Of a DNA stretch of 64,000 bases, positions 52,454-62,392 are shown in pieces (within the stretch, counting starts at the first letter, position 1; every line of letters starts with the position of its first letter). The notes under the pieces were generated by a model. That model made no database searches, was not told the origin of the DNA, and saw nothing but the letters and a program-made list of their open reading frames with translations. The stretch lies in contig CAYRHJ010000007.1 of assembly GCA_964424105.1 (NCBI GenBank), positions 1-64,000 on the forward strand. The letters are read 5' to 3'. The position numbers and the translations under genes are program-made. The DNA is from CAYRHJ01 sp964424105. Lineage in GTDB: Bacteria > Planctomycetota > Phycisphaerae > UBA1845.

Positions 52454-52954
52454 GTGAAATCTCCTGCACTAAAAGCTCGTCGTGGACGTTCCTTCACATC
52501 CACATCGCAATGAAATATACCAAAAGCTCACAGAACGCAATAGCCTGACTGCATTGCATGGCTTGGCTGAACAGTGGCATTCATAGAACGTCCCGCACAA
52601 TGGGCGACTTGCCAATCGAATAGCAGGGAAGTCCGCTCCCGGAACAGGTGGTTTCTGGCAGGAATGGCGCGGTTCGAGTGCCATGGACTGCGTCGCCCGT
52701 TTGCCATACTGGACGCTCCCGCCTTGGTCGCGTCCAGGGTCGCGGCTCTGATAATTCTTGGCGCTTTTGCGCACATTTGTTCAATCTCGTCGAATGTACA
52801 AGCTCGGCGCATTCAAGGTCGTCTGAAAAACTCGCTGTTGATATATCGATGGGTCAAGACCGGCGTGAGCGTAGCCGAGCGGACGATGGTTTGTAATTGG
52901 CCGCAGTCTTGAATACGACAAGACCGCGACGAGCCATTCCAGACACGTCACGCG
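52454..52954. other. Intergenic region with a MITE inner block
   Basis: No supported gene. At about 52706-52755 the block GGACGCTCCCGCCTTGGTC, GGGTCGCGGCTCTGATAAT matches the interior of the element at 1111-1308 (reverse complement) and, at the end, the fragment near 118-135. Other frames in this gap look like shadows. Confidence 0.5.
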
Positions 52955-55900
52955 CTATTGGCCAGCGCGTTTCTTGGCTTTTCGCGTTTTCGATGGCTTG
53001 GCCAATTTTTTCTTGGATGGTTTTTTCGATGCCGCGGTGGGCTTCGATCGCCCGGTCTTTTTGGCAATTCTGGCACCTGCCCGTTTGACCTTCTTCTTGG
53101 CGGAGGCGCGCTTCGCTGGGCCGGTCTTGGCTTGATTCTTGCTGGCGACGGTTTTGCGTGATGCCGGTTTTGGCGAGCTGGATTTCTCGCCGGCGCGTTT
53201 GGATCTGTTGGCAGTGGATCGGCTGGATGATGAACTGCGTTTCTGATGGCCGGTTGGTTTGCCGTTGCCGCGGCCTTCGATTACCGCCTGTGCAGCCACC
53301 AGCCGAGCGACGGGCACTCGATAGGGACTGCACGAGACATAGTCCATTCCGATTCGATGGAAAAACCGCACGCTGTCCGGGTCGCCGCCGTGCTCGCCAC
53401 AAACACCCACCTTAAACTTGGGATCAGTCTTGCGTGCCCCCTGCAATCCCCACTCGACCAATCGCCCCACACCGTCGAGATCCAATGATTGAAATGGATC
53501 GTGTGCGAAGATGGCATGTTGCGAGCCATCAACGTATGCAGACAAGAATCGCCCGGCGTCGTCCCGCGAAAGCCCCATCGTCGTCTGGGTCAGGTCGTTG
53601 GTTCCGAAGCTGATGAATTGGGCGACCTTGGCGATGCGGTCGCCGAGCAGCGCCGCGCGGGGCGTTTCAACCATGGTCCCGACCTGATAGGCAACCGCGG
53701 CTCCGGTTTTTTTCAGGACGCCGTTGGCCACCAGTCGCACCTTGTCGACCAGGATGGCCAACTCGCGGTCGTCGATGATCAATGGAATCATGATCTCGGG
53801 CAAGACCGGCACGCCCTCTGCCGCCACTTCCACGGCGGCCTCCATGATGGCACTGACCTGCATTTCCAGGATTTCAGGGTAGGTGATGCACAATCGGCAG
53901 CCGCGATGCCCGAGCATGGGATTGGATTCGTGAAGTTGTTCGGTGCGTCGTCGAATGGCGTCAGCGGTCACGCCGGCATATTCCGCCAGCGTCCGAATGT
54001 CGTCTTCGTCGTGCGGCAGGAACTCGTGCAGCGGCGGGTCAATCAGACGAATGGTCACCGGCTTGCCGGCCATCACCCGAAAAATCCCCATGAAATCCGC
54101 CTTCTGATAGGGCTGAAGCTTGTTCAGGGCCGCGCGGCGGGTGGGGCTGGTATCCGCGACGATCATCTGCTGCATGGCCAGCCGTCTGTCCTGCGTTTCA
54201 AAGAACATGTGCTCGGTTCGACACAGTCCGATCCCTTCAGCGCCGAACTCGATGGCTTTTTGGGCATCTTGCGGAGTGTCCGCGTTCGTACGGACGCGTA
54301 ATCGCCTGATCTCATCACACCAACGCAGCAATTCCTGAAATTCCGCGGAGGCTTGCGGTTGTATCAGCGACAACAGGCCCTCGTACACCGCGCCCGATGA
54401 ACCGTCCAACGTCAACACATCACCTTCACGGAGCGAGCGCCCATTCATCGCGATGGTCTTGGCGGATTCGTCGATGCGCAGCGCGTCGCACCCCACGATG
54501 CAACATTTTCCCCAGCCACGAGCCACCACAGCCGCGTGCGACGTTTTGCCGCCCGTGGCCGTCAGAATCCCCGCCGCGGCGTGCATTCCACCGACGTCCT
54601 CCGGTGAGGTTTCCTTGCGCACCAGCAACACTGCCTTGCCCTCCGCCGCCAATCGTTCGGCATCCCCGGATGACAGTACGATGACACCACAGGCTGCACC
54701 GGGGACGGCACCGATCCCTGCGCCCAGTCGCTTGTGTTCCAATTCGGCTGACGCCACCGCGGGATCGATGATGGGGCAGAACAATCGTTCCACGTCGGCG
54801 GCTTTAATGCGGGCGATGGCCTGTTGCTTCGTGATGATGGGGCGCTTCACTTGCGCGGCAAACCGCCTGGGCAGATAACCCTTGGCCACCAGTCGGTCGG
54901 CTTCCATGGCGGGGATGATCGGTTCGGTGGCCAGCTCCTTGGCGATGCGAAACGCCGCCCCGGGCGATCGCTTGCCCGTGCGACACTGAAGCATGTACAG
55001 CTTGTCACGCTCGATGGTGAATTCCAGATCCTGCATATCCAGATAATGCAGTTCCAACAGCGATCGAACAGCCAATAACTGGTCCCAGACGTCCGGCATC
55101 AGCCGCTGCAATTCAACGATCCGCATGGGCGTGCGGATGCCCGCCACCACGTCCTCGCCTTGGGCATTGATCAGCAGATCGCCATAGAACGTGTTTTCGC
55201 CCGTGCTGGGATCCCGCGTGAAACACACACCGGTCCCGGAATCGGAACCCAGATTGCCGAACACCATCTGCATGACGTTGACGGCTGTCCCGTGCAATCC
55301 GCTGATTTTCTCGACGCGGCGGTAGGTCACCGCTTTTTCAGCCATCCAGCTTTCAAAAACGGCGTTGATGGCTCCGTGAAGCTGCTCGTGGGGGTCCTGC
55401 GGAAAGATCAATCCCGTCGCGTTTTGATAAATGGACAGGAACGATTCCACCACGGTGGCCAACTCGTCCGCGCTGACGTCGGCGTCGTTCACCCGCTGTT
55501 GGCTCGGAACGCTCAATCGCGTCCGGGTTCGCGACTCCTTGACGTGATCGAATGATTCGTCAAACCTCTCGCGATCGATTCCCGCCACCGTCGATCCGTA
55601 CATCATGATCAATCGTCGATAGGCATCCAACGCGAATCGGCGATCGCCGGCGATCGTGGCCAAACCTTCAACGGAGCGATGGTTCAGACCGAGGTTCAAT
55701 ATCGTCTCCATCATCCCCGGCATGGAAACCGCCGCCCCGGATCGAACGGACAACAGCAATGGATCGCTCGGATCACCGAATCGCCGACCGCAGGATTTTT
55801 CCAACGCGGAAAGACCGCGCTCCACCTGCTTGGCCAGGCCCTGCGGCCAGGACTTGCCCAGGCGGTAGTATTCGGCGCTGGCTTCGGTGGTAAGGGTGAA

Positions 55901-56038
55901 TCCGGCGGGCACGGGAAGCCCGAGGTCGGTCATTTCAGCCAACCCCGCGCCCTTGCCCCCCAGAAGTGCTTTTTGATGGCCTCGACCTTCTGCTTTTCCG
56001 TCGCCGAAGGAGTAGACGTATTTCGACCGATCCCCCAT
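52955..56038 (-). CDS. ppdK: Pyruvate, phosphate dikinase with histone-H1-like C-terminal tail
   Basis: A 1027-residue enzyme that interconverts pyruvate, ATP and phosphate with phosphoenolpyruvate, AMP and PPi. Visible parts: the nucleotide-binding start (YVYSFGDGKAEG, LLGGKGAGLAEM), the phospho-carrier His501 in TATGGKTSHAAVVARGWG, and the PEP-binding domain ending GVCGEHGGDPDSVRFFHRIG and SPYRVPVARLVAAQAVIEG. The core ends near residue 922. The last 105 residues are almost entirely Lys, Ala, Arg, Ser and Pro (e.g. KKPSKKKLAKPSKTRKAKK), like histone H1. AAAGGA precedes ATG 56038 on the coding strand. Confidence 0.95.
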   Translation of the reverse strand: MGDRSKYVYSFGDGKAEGRGHQKALLGGKGAGLAEMTDLGLPVPAGFTLTTEASAEYYRLGKSWPQGLAKQVERGLSALEKSCGRRFGDPSDPLLLSVRSGAAVSMPGMMETILNLGLNHRSVEGLATIAGDRRFALDAYRRLIMMYGSTVAGIDRERFDESFDHVKESRTRTRLSVPSQQRVNDADVSADELATVVESFLSIYQNATGLIFPQDPHEQLHGAINAVFESWMAEKAVTYRRVEKISGLHGTAVNVMQMVFGNLGSDSGTGVCFTRDPSTGENTFYGDLLINAQGEDVVAGIRTPMRIVELQRLMPDVWDQLLAVRSLLELHYLDMQDLEFTIERDKLYMLQCRTGKRSPGAAFRIAKELATEPIIPAMEADRLVAKGYLPRRFAAQVKRPIITKQQAIARIKAADVERLFCPIIDPAVASAELEHKRLGAGIGAVPGAACGVIVLSSGDAERLAAEGKAVLLVRKETSPEDVGGMHAAAGILTATGGKTSHAAVVARGWGKCCIVGCDALRIDESAKTIAMNGRSLREGDVLTLDGSSGAVYEGLLSLIQPQASAEFQELLRWCDEIRRLRVRTNADTPQDAQKAIEFGAEGIGLCRTEHMFFETQDRRLAMQQMIVADTSPTRRAALNKLQPYQKADFMGIFRVMAGKPVTIRLIDPPLHEFLPHDEDDIRTLAEYAGVTADAIRRRTEQLHESNPMLGHRGCRLCITYPEILEMQVSAIMEAAVEVAAEGVPVLPEIMIPLIIDDRELAILVDKVRLVANGVLKKTGAAVAYQVGTMVETPRAALLGDRIAKVAQFISFGTNDLTQTTMGLSRDDAGRFLSAYVDGSQHAIFAHDPFQSLDLDGVGRLVEWGLQGARKTDPKFKVGVCGEHGGDPDSVRFFHRIGMDYVSCSPYRVPVARLVAAQAVIEGRGNGKPTGHQKRSSSSSRSTANRSKRAGEKSSSPKPASRKTVASKNQAKTGPAKRASAKKKVKRAGARIAKKTGRSKPTAASKKPSKKKLAKPSKTRKAKKRAGQ

Positions 56039-56249
56039 GAACGGATTCCTTTCACAATTGAGGCGGCAAAGCCGGATGGGTGTGGACTATAAAACTACGA
56101 TGCAGACGTGTCAATCGTTTTATGTGTTGGCCGAAACCGCCGGCATCTTGCGGAAGCTTGCGGGCCTACGTCTACCGACGCTAGACTGTAGGTCGGGCTT
56201 GGGGCGACGCTTGACGGCCCGACCTTGAATCGTATTTGGGAACCGGCAC

Positions 56250-57980
56250 ATGGCACGTGGTCGAAAAAAACTCGGTGAAATCCTGCTCGGCTGGGATGTG
56301 ATCAACCAGCAGGGCCTAACCGACGCCTTGCAATACGCCTCCGATCACGGGAAGCGGGTTGGGGAAGCCCTCATCGAATTGGAACTGTGCGACGAGGATG
56401 TAGTCACCAAAGCGCTGGCCACTCAATTCGACATGGAATACGTCGATCTCGATCGGCACGTCGTCGGCCCCGAAGCGCTGGAACTCCTGCCCGAAAGCGT
56501 GATCCGTGAAAACAACGTGTTGCCCGTGGGCAGGGTGGACGGGCGTCTCAAAATCATCATCACCGACCCGCTGGATTTGGAAGCGTTGGATTTGTTGCGG
56601 TTTCGGCTCAACACCGAGTTGATTTTGGCGCTGGCACCCAAAAGCCGAGTGAAGGATTACATCGAGAAGTTCGTCAATCCCATGACCGAGGAGATGTCCA
56701 AGACGATGGCCAGCATCGACCAGGACGCCCCGGATATGGAAGCGGGCGACAGCGACGGCGACGGTTCGGGGGATGGCGCGGATACCGACGCGCCCATCAT
56801 TCGACTGATCAATCTGATCATCCGTGAAGCCGTTCGCACCCGGGCCAGCGACATTCACATCGAGCCGATGGCGAATCGGGTTCGGGTTCGCTATCGCGTG
56901 GACGGCGTGTGCCGCGTGCGGGACGACATTCCCAAGAACATGCAAAGCGCCGTGACGACTCGTCTGAAAATCATGTCCGGTATGGACATCGCCGAGAAGC
57001 GCGTTCCGCAGGACGGGCGCATCAAGATGAAATACAGCACGGGGCAGATTGACTTTCGCGTCAGTGCCTGTCCCAGTTACCACGGCGAAAGCGTCGTGCT
57101 GCGTATTCTTCGGCCCGAATCGGCCAACGTCGGCATCGGAGCGCTGGGGTTTGAAGACGACAATCACCGGATTTTTCAGAAAATCATTCGCCGGCCCAAC
57201 GGGATTTTCCTGGTCACCGGGCCGACGGGTTCCGGCAAAACCACGACGCTTTATTCGGCCTTGCAGGAGCTGAATCGACCGGACAAGAAGATCATCACCG
57301 CCGAAGACCCCGTGGAATACAACTTCACCGGGATGAATCAATGTCAGGTCCGCGAGGACATCGGGCTGAGCTTCGCCAGAATCCTGCGTTCCATGCTGCG
57401 ACAAGCCCCCAACATCATCCTGGTCGGCGAGATTCGAGACCGCGAGGTGGGCGAAGTGGCCATTCAGGCCGCACTCACCGGCCACCTCGTCTTCAGCACC
57501 CTGCACACCAACGACGCCCCCTCCGCCGTGACCCGGCTGATTGACATGGGCATCAAGCCGTTCCTGGTGGCCAGCTCCATTCAAGCCATCATGGCCCAGC
57601 GGCTCATTCGTGTGATCTGCAAGGAGTGCAAAGTCGACGACCCGAACCCGGACAAGAAAACCCTGCGATTGCTGGGCTTCAAACCGGACGAGTTGGCCGG
57701 CGTGACGCTGAAGAAAGGCGCCGGCTGCGATCGTTGCGGCGGGTCGGGATATCGCGGTCGATTGGGCATCTTTGAAATGTTGAGCATGAACAGCGAACTC
57801 CGCGAACTGGCTTTCAATCGGGCGCCGGCCAGCGATCTTCGCCGGGCGGCACGGGCTTCGGGTATGCGCAGCCTGCTGGAAGACGGCAAAATCAAGATTC
57901 TGAAAGGAACCACGACGGCGGAGGAAATCCTGCGAGTGACGCAGGCGGAAGGAATCGTTCAGGTTGAGGAGACCGCCTGA
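56250..57980 (+). CDS. pilB: Type IV pilus/type II secretion assembly ATPase (PilB/GspE-type), first copy
   Basis: A 576-residue GspE/PilB-like ATPase that powers pilus or pseudopilus extension from the cytoplasm. The N-terminal T2SSE-N-type domain (KLGEILLGWDVINQQGLTDA) is followed by an acidic linker (GDSDGDGSGDGADTD, about 166-180) and the RecA-like core. Walker A GPTGSGKT lies at 324-331, the Asp box is AEDPVEYNF and Walker B is NIILVGEIRDREVGEVA. Two Cys pairs (CKEC, and CDRCGGSGYRGR) form the zinc-binding site. It is followed closely by pilT and a second PilB, and together they suggest one motility/secretion system. Confidence 0.92.
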   Translation: MARGRKKLGEILLGWDVINQQGLTDALQYASDHGKRVGEALIELELCDEDVVTKALATQFDMEYVDLDRHVVGPEALELLPESVIRENNVLPVGRVDGRLKIIITDPLDLEALDLLRFRLNTELILALAPKSRVKDYIEKFVNPMTEEMSKTMASIDQDAPDMEAGDSDGDGSGDGADTDAPIIRLINLIIREAVRTRASDIHIEPMANRVRVRYRVDGVCRVRDDIPKNMQSAVTTRLKIMSGMDIAEKRVPQDGRIKMKYSTGQIDFRVSACPSYHGESVVLRILRPESANVGIGALGFEDDNHRIFQKIIRRPNGIFLVTGPTGSGKTTTLYSALQELNRPDKKIITAEDPVEYNFTGMNQCQVREDIGLSFARILRSMLRQAPNIILVGEIRDREVGEVAIQAALTGHLVFSTLHTNDAPSAVTRLIDMGIKPFLVASSIQAIMAQRLIRVICKECKVDDPNPDKKTLRLLGFKPDELAGVTLKKGAGCDRCGGSGYRGRLGIFEMLSMNSELRELAFNRAPASDLRRAARASGMRSLLEDGKIKILKGTTTAEEILRVTQAEGIVQVEETA

Positions 57981-58079
57981 CGGTCGGCCTGATCGGGAAT
58001 GGTGCGGCGAGCGGCCAAAACCTGATGTGCCGTGAAGCCGCCAACTAACGACGGAATCGAAGAAGGTAACCTATACGCG

Positions 58080-59204
58080 ATGTCAACGCTGCACATTGAC
58101 CGACTTTTGGAAACCGTCATCAAGCGTGGCGGTTCGGACTTGCACCTGACCGTGGGAATCCCACCCGTCATTCGACTGCACGGGCGCATGCGTCACCTGG
58201 AAACCAAGACGCTGACTCCCGAGGACACGACGGCCCTGATGAAATCGATCGCCCCGGAGAGGTGTCAACAGGAAATTCAGGAGGAAGGCGGCACGGACTT
58301 CGGGTTCGCATTCGGCGACGCCGGGCGCTTCCGCGTCTCCGTCTTCCGGCAGAAAGGGAACCTCGCCCTGGTGCTGCGGCTCATCCCCTCGCGATTGCTC
58401 TCCTTCGAGGAGATCGGATTGCCCGAGGCCGTGGGGGCTTTGTGCCGGCGACCGCGGGGCCTGTTTCTGGTCACCGGGCCGACCGGTTCGGGCAAGACCA
58501 CCACGCTGGCGTCCATGTTGAATTACATCAACATGACCTTGGATCGCCACATCGTTACCGTCGAGGATCCCATCGAGTATTACCATAGTCACAAGAAGTG
58601 CGTGGTGAATCAACGCGAAGTGGGCGTGGACGTGCCCAGTTTCTCCGAAGCCTTGCGCCGCGTGCTGCGTCAGGACCCCGACGTCATTCTGGTCGGCGAG
58701 TTGCGCGACCTGGAAACCATCGAAGCCGCCATCACCTCCGCTGAAACGGGCCACCTGGTGTTCGGCACGTTGCACACCACCGGATGTCAGGGCACCGTCA
58801 ACCGCATCATCGACGCCTTCCCGCAGGATCAGCAGGATCAGATCCGCGTGCAGCTTTCCGTCACGCTGATCGCCGTGCTTTCGCAAGCCCTGTGCCCCAA
58901 AATTCCCAAGGGCATGGTGGCCGCCTATGAATTCATGCTGGTGACTTCCGCCATCGCCAACCTCATTCGCGAAAACAAAACGTACCGTGTCGATTCCAGC
59001 ATTCAAACCGGCAAGAAATACGGCATGAAACTGCTCGACGAACACCTGTGGGAGCTGTACAGCAAGGGGCTGATCTCCGAGGAGGAGGCCGTCGACAAAT
59101 CGCGCAGGCCCGGCGAGATGCAGGACAAGGTCGACAAACACAAACGCGGACTGGACGTCACCGGCGAGGTGAACCTCGACGAGCCGCCCGTAGACGATAA
59201 ATGA
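58080..59204 (+). CDS. pilT: Type IV pilus retraction ATPase PilT
   Basis: A 374-residue PilT, normal length. It drives pilus retraction. N-terminal: LHIDRLLETVIKRGGSDLHL and VGIPPVIRLHGRMRHLE. Walker A GPTGSGKTT at about 133-140, Walker B DVILVGELRDLETIEAA, and HTTGCQGTVNRIIDAFP. The retraction motif, normally AIRNLIRE, reads AIANLIRE here. ATG 58080 fits the usual N-terminus; an upstream GTG at 58032 extends the frame. The C-terminal 25 residues are charged. It lies between two PilB-type ATPases on the same strand. Confidence 0.93.
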   Translation: MSTLHIDRLLETVIKRGGSDLHLTVGIPPVIRLHGRMRHLETKTLTPEDTTALMKSIAPERCQQEIQEEGGTDFGFAFGDAGRFRVSVFRQKGNLALVLRLIPSRLLSFEEIGLPEAVGALCRRPRGLFLVTGPTGSGKTTTLASMLNYINMTLDRHIVTVEDPIEYYHSHKKCVVNQREVGVDVPSFSEALRRVLRQDPDVILVGELRDLETIEAAITSAETGHLVFGTLHTTGCQGTVNRIIDAFPQDQQDQIRVQLSVTLIAVLSQALCPKIPKGMVAAYEFMLVTSAIANLIRENKTYRVDSSIQTGKKYGMKLLDEHLWELYSKGLISEEEAVDKSRRPGEMQDKVDKHKRGLDVTGEVNLDEPPVDDK

Positions 59205-59240
59205 TCATGATCACCGCCCATAGGCTGAACGGTTAACGCA

Positions 59241-60992
59241 ATGGCAGTCGCTATGGAAATGCCACCCATCGAGCAACTCCGCGGGCGCCAGTTGGGGCGC
59301 ATCCTGATCAAGATGGGCATCTTGAAACGACGCGACGTCCTCGATGCGCTCGAGATTCAAAAGCAGCGGAAAGGGCCCCTCGGCGCCATTCTCGTCGAAG
59401 CCGGACATATCACCGAGGAGCAGCTCAATCTCGCCCTGGCCGCCCAGGTCGGCATGCAGCCCGTGGACCTCAACGCCATGGACGTCCCCCAGAGCGTCAT
59501 CGACATGATACCGGCCCAAATGGCCAACACCTACAAGATCATCCCCTACAAGTACGAGCCGGAACGAAACTTGATTCACGTGGCCATGTCCTCGCCGGAC
59601 AACTTCCGCGCCACCGACGATCTCAAAACGCTGATGGGTTTCGAAGTGGCCGCCGGCATTTGCGAAGCGACGGCCTTGCAACAAGCGCTGGACAAGTACT
59701 ACCCCGAAGGATCGCTGGACAGCATCACCAACATCATCGAGGAAATCGAAAACGACGATACCCTCGCCTCCTACGCGGGCCGAGGCGAAAGCGTCGATTT
59801 GAGCGAGCTGAAGGAGCTGGCGGAGGCCAACCCCGTCAAACGCCTCCTAAACCTCGTGCTGTTGCAAGCCATCCGCGACAAGGCCAGCGACATCCATTTC
59901 GAGCCATTTGAAGACGAGTTCAAGATGCGCTACCGCATCGACGGTGTGCTGTACGAGATGGTCCCGCCGCCCCGTTACATCGCCATGGCCATCGCCTCGC
60001 GTATCAAGGTCATGGCCAGCCTGGACATCGCCGAGCGCCGACTTCCGCAAGACGGTCGAATCGAGTTGGTGGTGGAAGGCAACCCCATCGACCTGCGGGT
60101 CGCGGTCTTGCCCACCATCTTCGGTGAAAGCGTCGTCATGCGTGTGCTGGACCGCTCCACCGTTCAGCTTGATCTGGACAAGGTCGGCCTGCGTGATGAC
60201 GATCAGGATGTCTTGCAACAACTGATCCGCAAGCCCAACGGCATCGTCATCGTCACAGGCCCCACCGGTTCCGGAAAAACCACGACGCTTTACGCCGCGC
60301 TGAATACGTTGAATTCACCGGACGTGAAGATTTTGACGGCTGAGGATCCGGTCGAATACGACATCGACGGTTTGGTCCAGATTCAGGTGCGACCTGAAGT
60401 GGGGCTTACATTTGCGCGTGCATTGCGGAGTTTTCTTCGCCAGGACCCTGATATTATCCTGGTCGGTGAAATTCGTGACCTTGAAACCGCCCAGATTTCC
60501 GTCCAAGCCGCGTTGACCGGACACCTGGTATTTTCCACTCTGCACACGAACGATGCTCCGTCATCTATTGCGCGCTTGCTGGACCTGGGTCTGGAGTCGT
60601 TTTTGGTGACGGCGACCGTCGAAGCCATCGTCGCCCAGCGGCTGGTACGGCGGATCTGTAAAAATTGCCGTGAACCTTTTGAGCCGTCGGAAGAACTGCT
60701 CATGGAGTTGGCCTTGACCAAGGACGACGTCGGTTCGCGGCAGTTGTATTACGGGAAGGGTTGTGATTTTTGTAACAATACCGGCTATCGCGGGCGAACC
60801 GCGTTGTTCGAGATCATGGTGATGGATGATTCCATTCGCGATTTGATCATGCGACGTGCTTCAACAAACGTCTTGCGAGCCGAAGCCATCAAACGGGGGA
60901 TGCGCCCGCTGCGGGAGGCCGGGTTGATGTGTATTTTCGACGGCGTCACCACGATCGAAGAGGTCGTCAAGGAGACCATCGTCGAGGAGTAG
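59241..60992 (+). CDS. Type IV pilus/type II secretion assembly ATPase (PilB/GspE-type), second copy
   Basis: A 583-residue extension ATPase, a second copy in the same cluster. N-terminal domain RGRQLGRILIKMGILKRRDV and EAGHITEEQLNLALAAQVGM. Walker A GPTGSGKT at 340-347, Asp box TAEDPVEYDIDGLVQIQVR, Walker B DIILVGEIRDLETAQIS. Cys pairs CKNC and CDFC plus the NTGYRGRTALFEIM end correspond to the zinc site. pilC starts 22 bases after its stop. Codon use differs somewhat from the first copy, with more T- and G-ending codons in the second half. Each copy probably serves a different assembly state or substrate. Confidence 0.92.
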   Translation: MAVAMEMPPIEQLRGRQLGRILIKMGILKRRDVLDALEIQKQRKGPLGAILVEAGHITEEQLNLALAAQVGMQPVDLNAMDVPQSVIDMIPAQMANTYKIIPYKYEPERNLIHVAMSSPDNFRATDDLKTLMGFEVAAGICEATALQQALDKYYPEGSLDSITNIIEEIENDDTLASYAGRGESVDLSELKELAEANPVKRLLNLVLLQAIRDKASDIHFEPFEDEFKMRYRIDGVLYEMVPPPRYIAMAIASRIKVMASLDIAERRLPQDGRIELVVEGNPIDLRVAVLPTIFGESVVMRVLDRSTVQLDLDKVGLRDDDQDVLQQLIRKPNGIVIVTGPTGSGKTTTLYAALNTLNSPDVKILTAEDPVEYDIDGLVQIQVRPEVGLTFARALRSFLRQDPDIILVGEIRDLETAQISVQAALTGHLVFSTLHTNDAPSSIARLLDLGLESFLVTATVEAIVAQRLVRRICKNCREPFEPSEELLMELALTKDDVGSRQLYYGKGCDFCNNTGYRGRTALFEIMVMDDSIRDLIMRRASTNVLRAEAIKRGMRPLREAGLMCIFDGVTTIEEVVKETIVEE

Positions 60993-61014
60993 CAGCGCCA
61001 CACGGGAGTGAATC

Positions 61015-62268
61015 ATGCCCAAGTACGCCTATGAGGCCATGAACCAGCAGGGTCAGGTCGTCAAGGATGAAATCGAAGCCCCCAGCAGCAAGGACGCCCT
61101 GGCCAAAATCCGGTCGCTCAATTACTTCCCCACCCGCATTCGCGAAAAGGGCGGCAAGAAAGCAGCGGCCGCCGCTGCCGGAAAAAAGAAAAAAGCAGGA
61201 ACGGGGTTTTCAATCGGCAGGGTCAAGACCAAGGTCGTGACCCAATTCACCCGTCAGTTGTCCACCTTGCAGGACGCCGGATTGCCCATTTTGAGGAGCA
61301 TCAACATCCTGGCTGAGCAACAGAAACCGGGCCTGATGAAAAACGTTTTGCGAAACGTGGGCGAAGAAGTCGAGGGCGGTTCGACGCTTTCCGAAGCGTT
61401 CGGGAAGCATCCCAAGGCCTTCAACCGTCTATACGTCAACATGATCGCCGCCGGGGAAACGGGTGGTGTGCTCGACGTGATTTGCCAGCGCTTGGCCGAG
61501 TTCATGGAAAAATCCCAGCGGCTGAAACGCAAGGTGGTGGGCGCCATGATCTACCCCATCTGCGTCATTTCGTTCGCGGCGTTGATCGTGACGGGCATCA
61601 TGATTTTCGTTGTTCCCAAATTCGAGGAGATTTTCGCCGACTTCGACACCAAACTGCCCGTCGTGACCGAAAGCCTGATCGGTTTTTCCAGTTGGATGGT
61701 CAACGGCTCGCCCCCCGGCTGGAGCATCATGCTGATCTCGCCGATCGCGGTCATGGTTTTTATGAGGCTGGTGCGTCAGTCCAGGGGCGGGCGGTACGTT
61801 TCCGACACCGTGATTATGAAAATTCCTATCCTGGGTGCGATCGTTTCGAAAACGGGCGTGGCCCGTTTTACGCGTACGCTGGGCACGTTGATCAACGCCG
61901 GCGTGCCCATCCTGGAAGCCATCAACATCACCAAGGAGACCTCGGGTAACGAGGTGTTGGCCCGGGCTTTGGAGAGCGTGCACGATTCGATTCGCGAGGG
62001 CGACTCGTTCGCCAACCCGCTGCGCGCCGCCAAGGTGGTGGACGCGCTTGTGGTCAACATGGTGGACGTCGGCGAGGAGACCGGTGATCTCGACAAGATG
62101 TTGATCAAGGTGGCTGACAACTATGATGACGAGGTGGAGACGCTGGTCGGGTCGCTGGTCTCGCTGCTGGAACCGGCCATGGTGGTCATCCTGGGCGGAA
62201 TCGTGGGATTTATCGTGGTGGCCCTGTTCTTGCCGATGGTTTCGCTGATTCAAGCCGTCGGGGCGTAA
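61015..62268 (+). CDS. pilC: Type IV pilus/type II secretion inner-membrane platform protein (PilC/GspF)
   Basis: A 417-residue platform protein. It starts YAYEAMNQQGQVVKDEIEAP and carries a Lys/Ala-rich linker (AAAAAAGKKKKAG) before two T2SSF repeats. Each repeat has a membrane helix: VISFAALIVTGIMIFVVPKF and VILGGIVGFIVVALFLPMV. The first repeat motif is FTRQLSTLQDAGLPILRSIN, the second is FTRTLGTLINAGVPILEAIN. It sits in the inner membrane and couples the ATPases to pilin assembly. It begins 22 bases after the second PilB, typical of an operon. Confidence 0.93.
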   Translation: MPKYAYEAMNQQGQVVKDEIEAPSSKDALAKIRSLNYFPTRIREKGGKKAAAAAAGKKKKAGTGFSIGRVKTKVVTQFTRQLSTLQDAGLPILRSINILAEQQKPGLMKNVLRNVGEEVEGGSTLSEAFGKHPKAFNRLYVNMIAAGETGGVLDVICQRLAEFMEKSQRLKRKVVGAMIYPICVISFAALIVTGIMIFVVPKFEEIFADFDTKLPVVTESLIGFSSWMVNGSPPGWSIMLISPIAVMVFMRLVRQSRGGRYVSDTVIMKIPILGAIVSKTGVARFTRTLGTLINAGVPILEAINITKETSGNEVLARALESVHDSIREGDSFANPLRAAKVVDALVVNMVDVGEETGDLDKMLIKVADNYDDEVETLVGSLVSLLEPAMVVILGGIVGFIVVALFLPMVSLIQAVGA

Positions 62269-62392
62269 TGGCGTTTCGGCGTGGTGCATAACGGCGTAAT
62301 ATCATTCGGGCCCCAGAAGGATTCGTTCGAGATCGGTGTCTGATTGCGGAATTGAATTAGGATCGATCCGAGACGTTCGGAGTAGCTGAATC

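Noticed and set aside
52574..52912. 112-codon plus-strand frame between the zinc-finger gene and ppdK
   Set aside because: Includes a MITE block, has no ribosome-binding site and no family signature.
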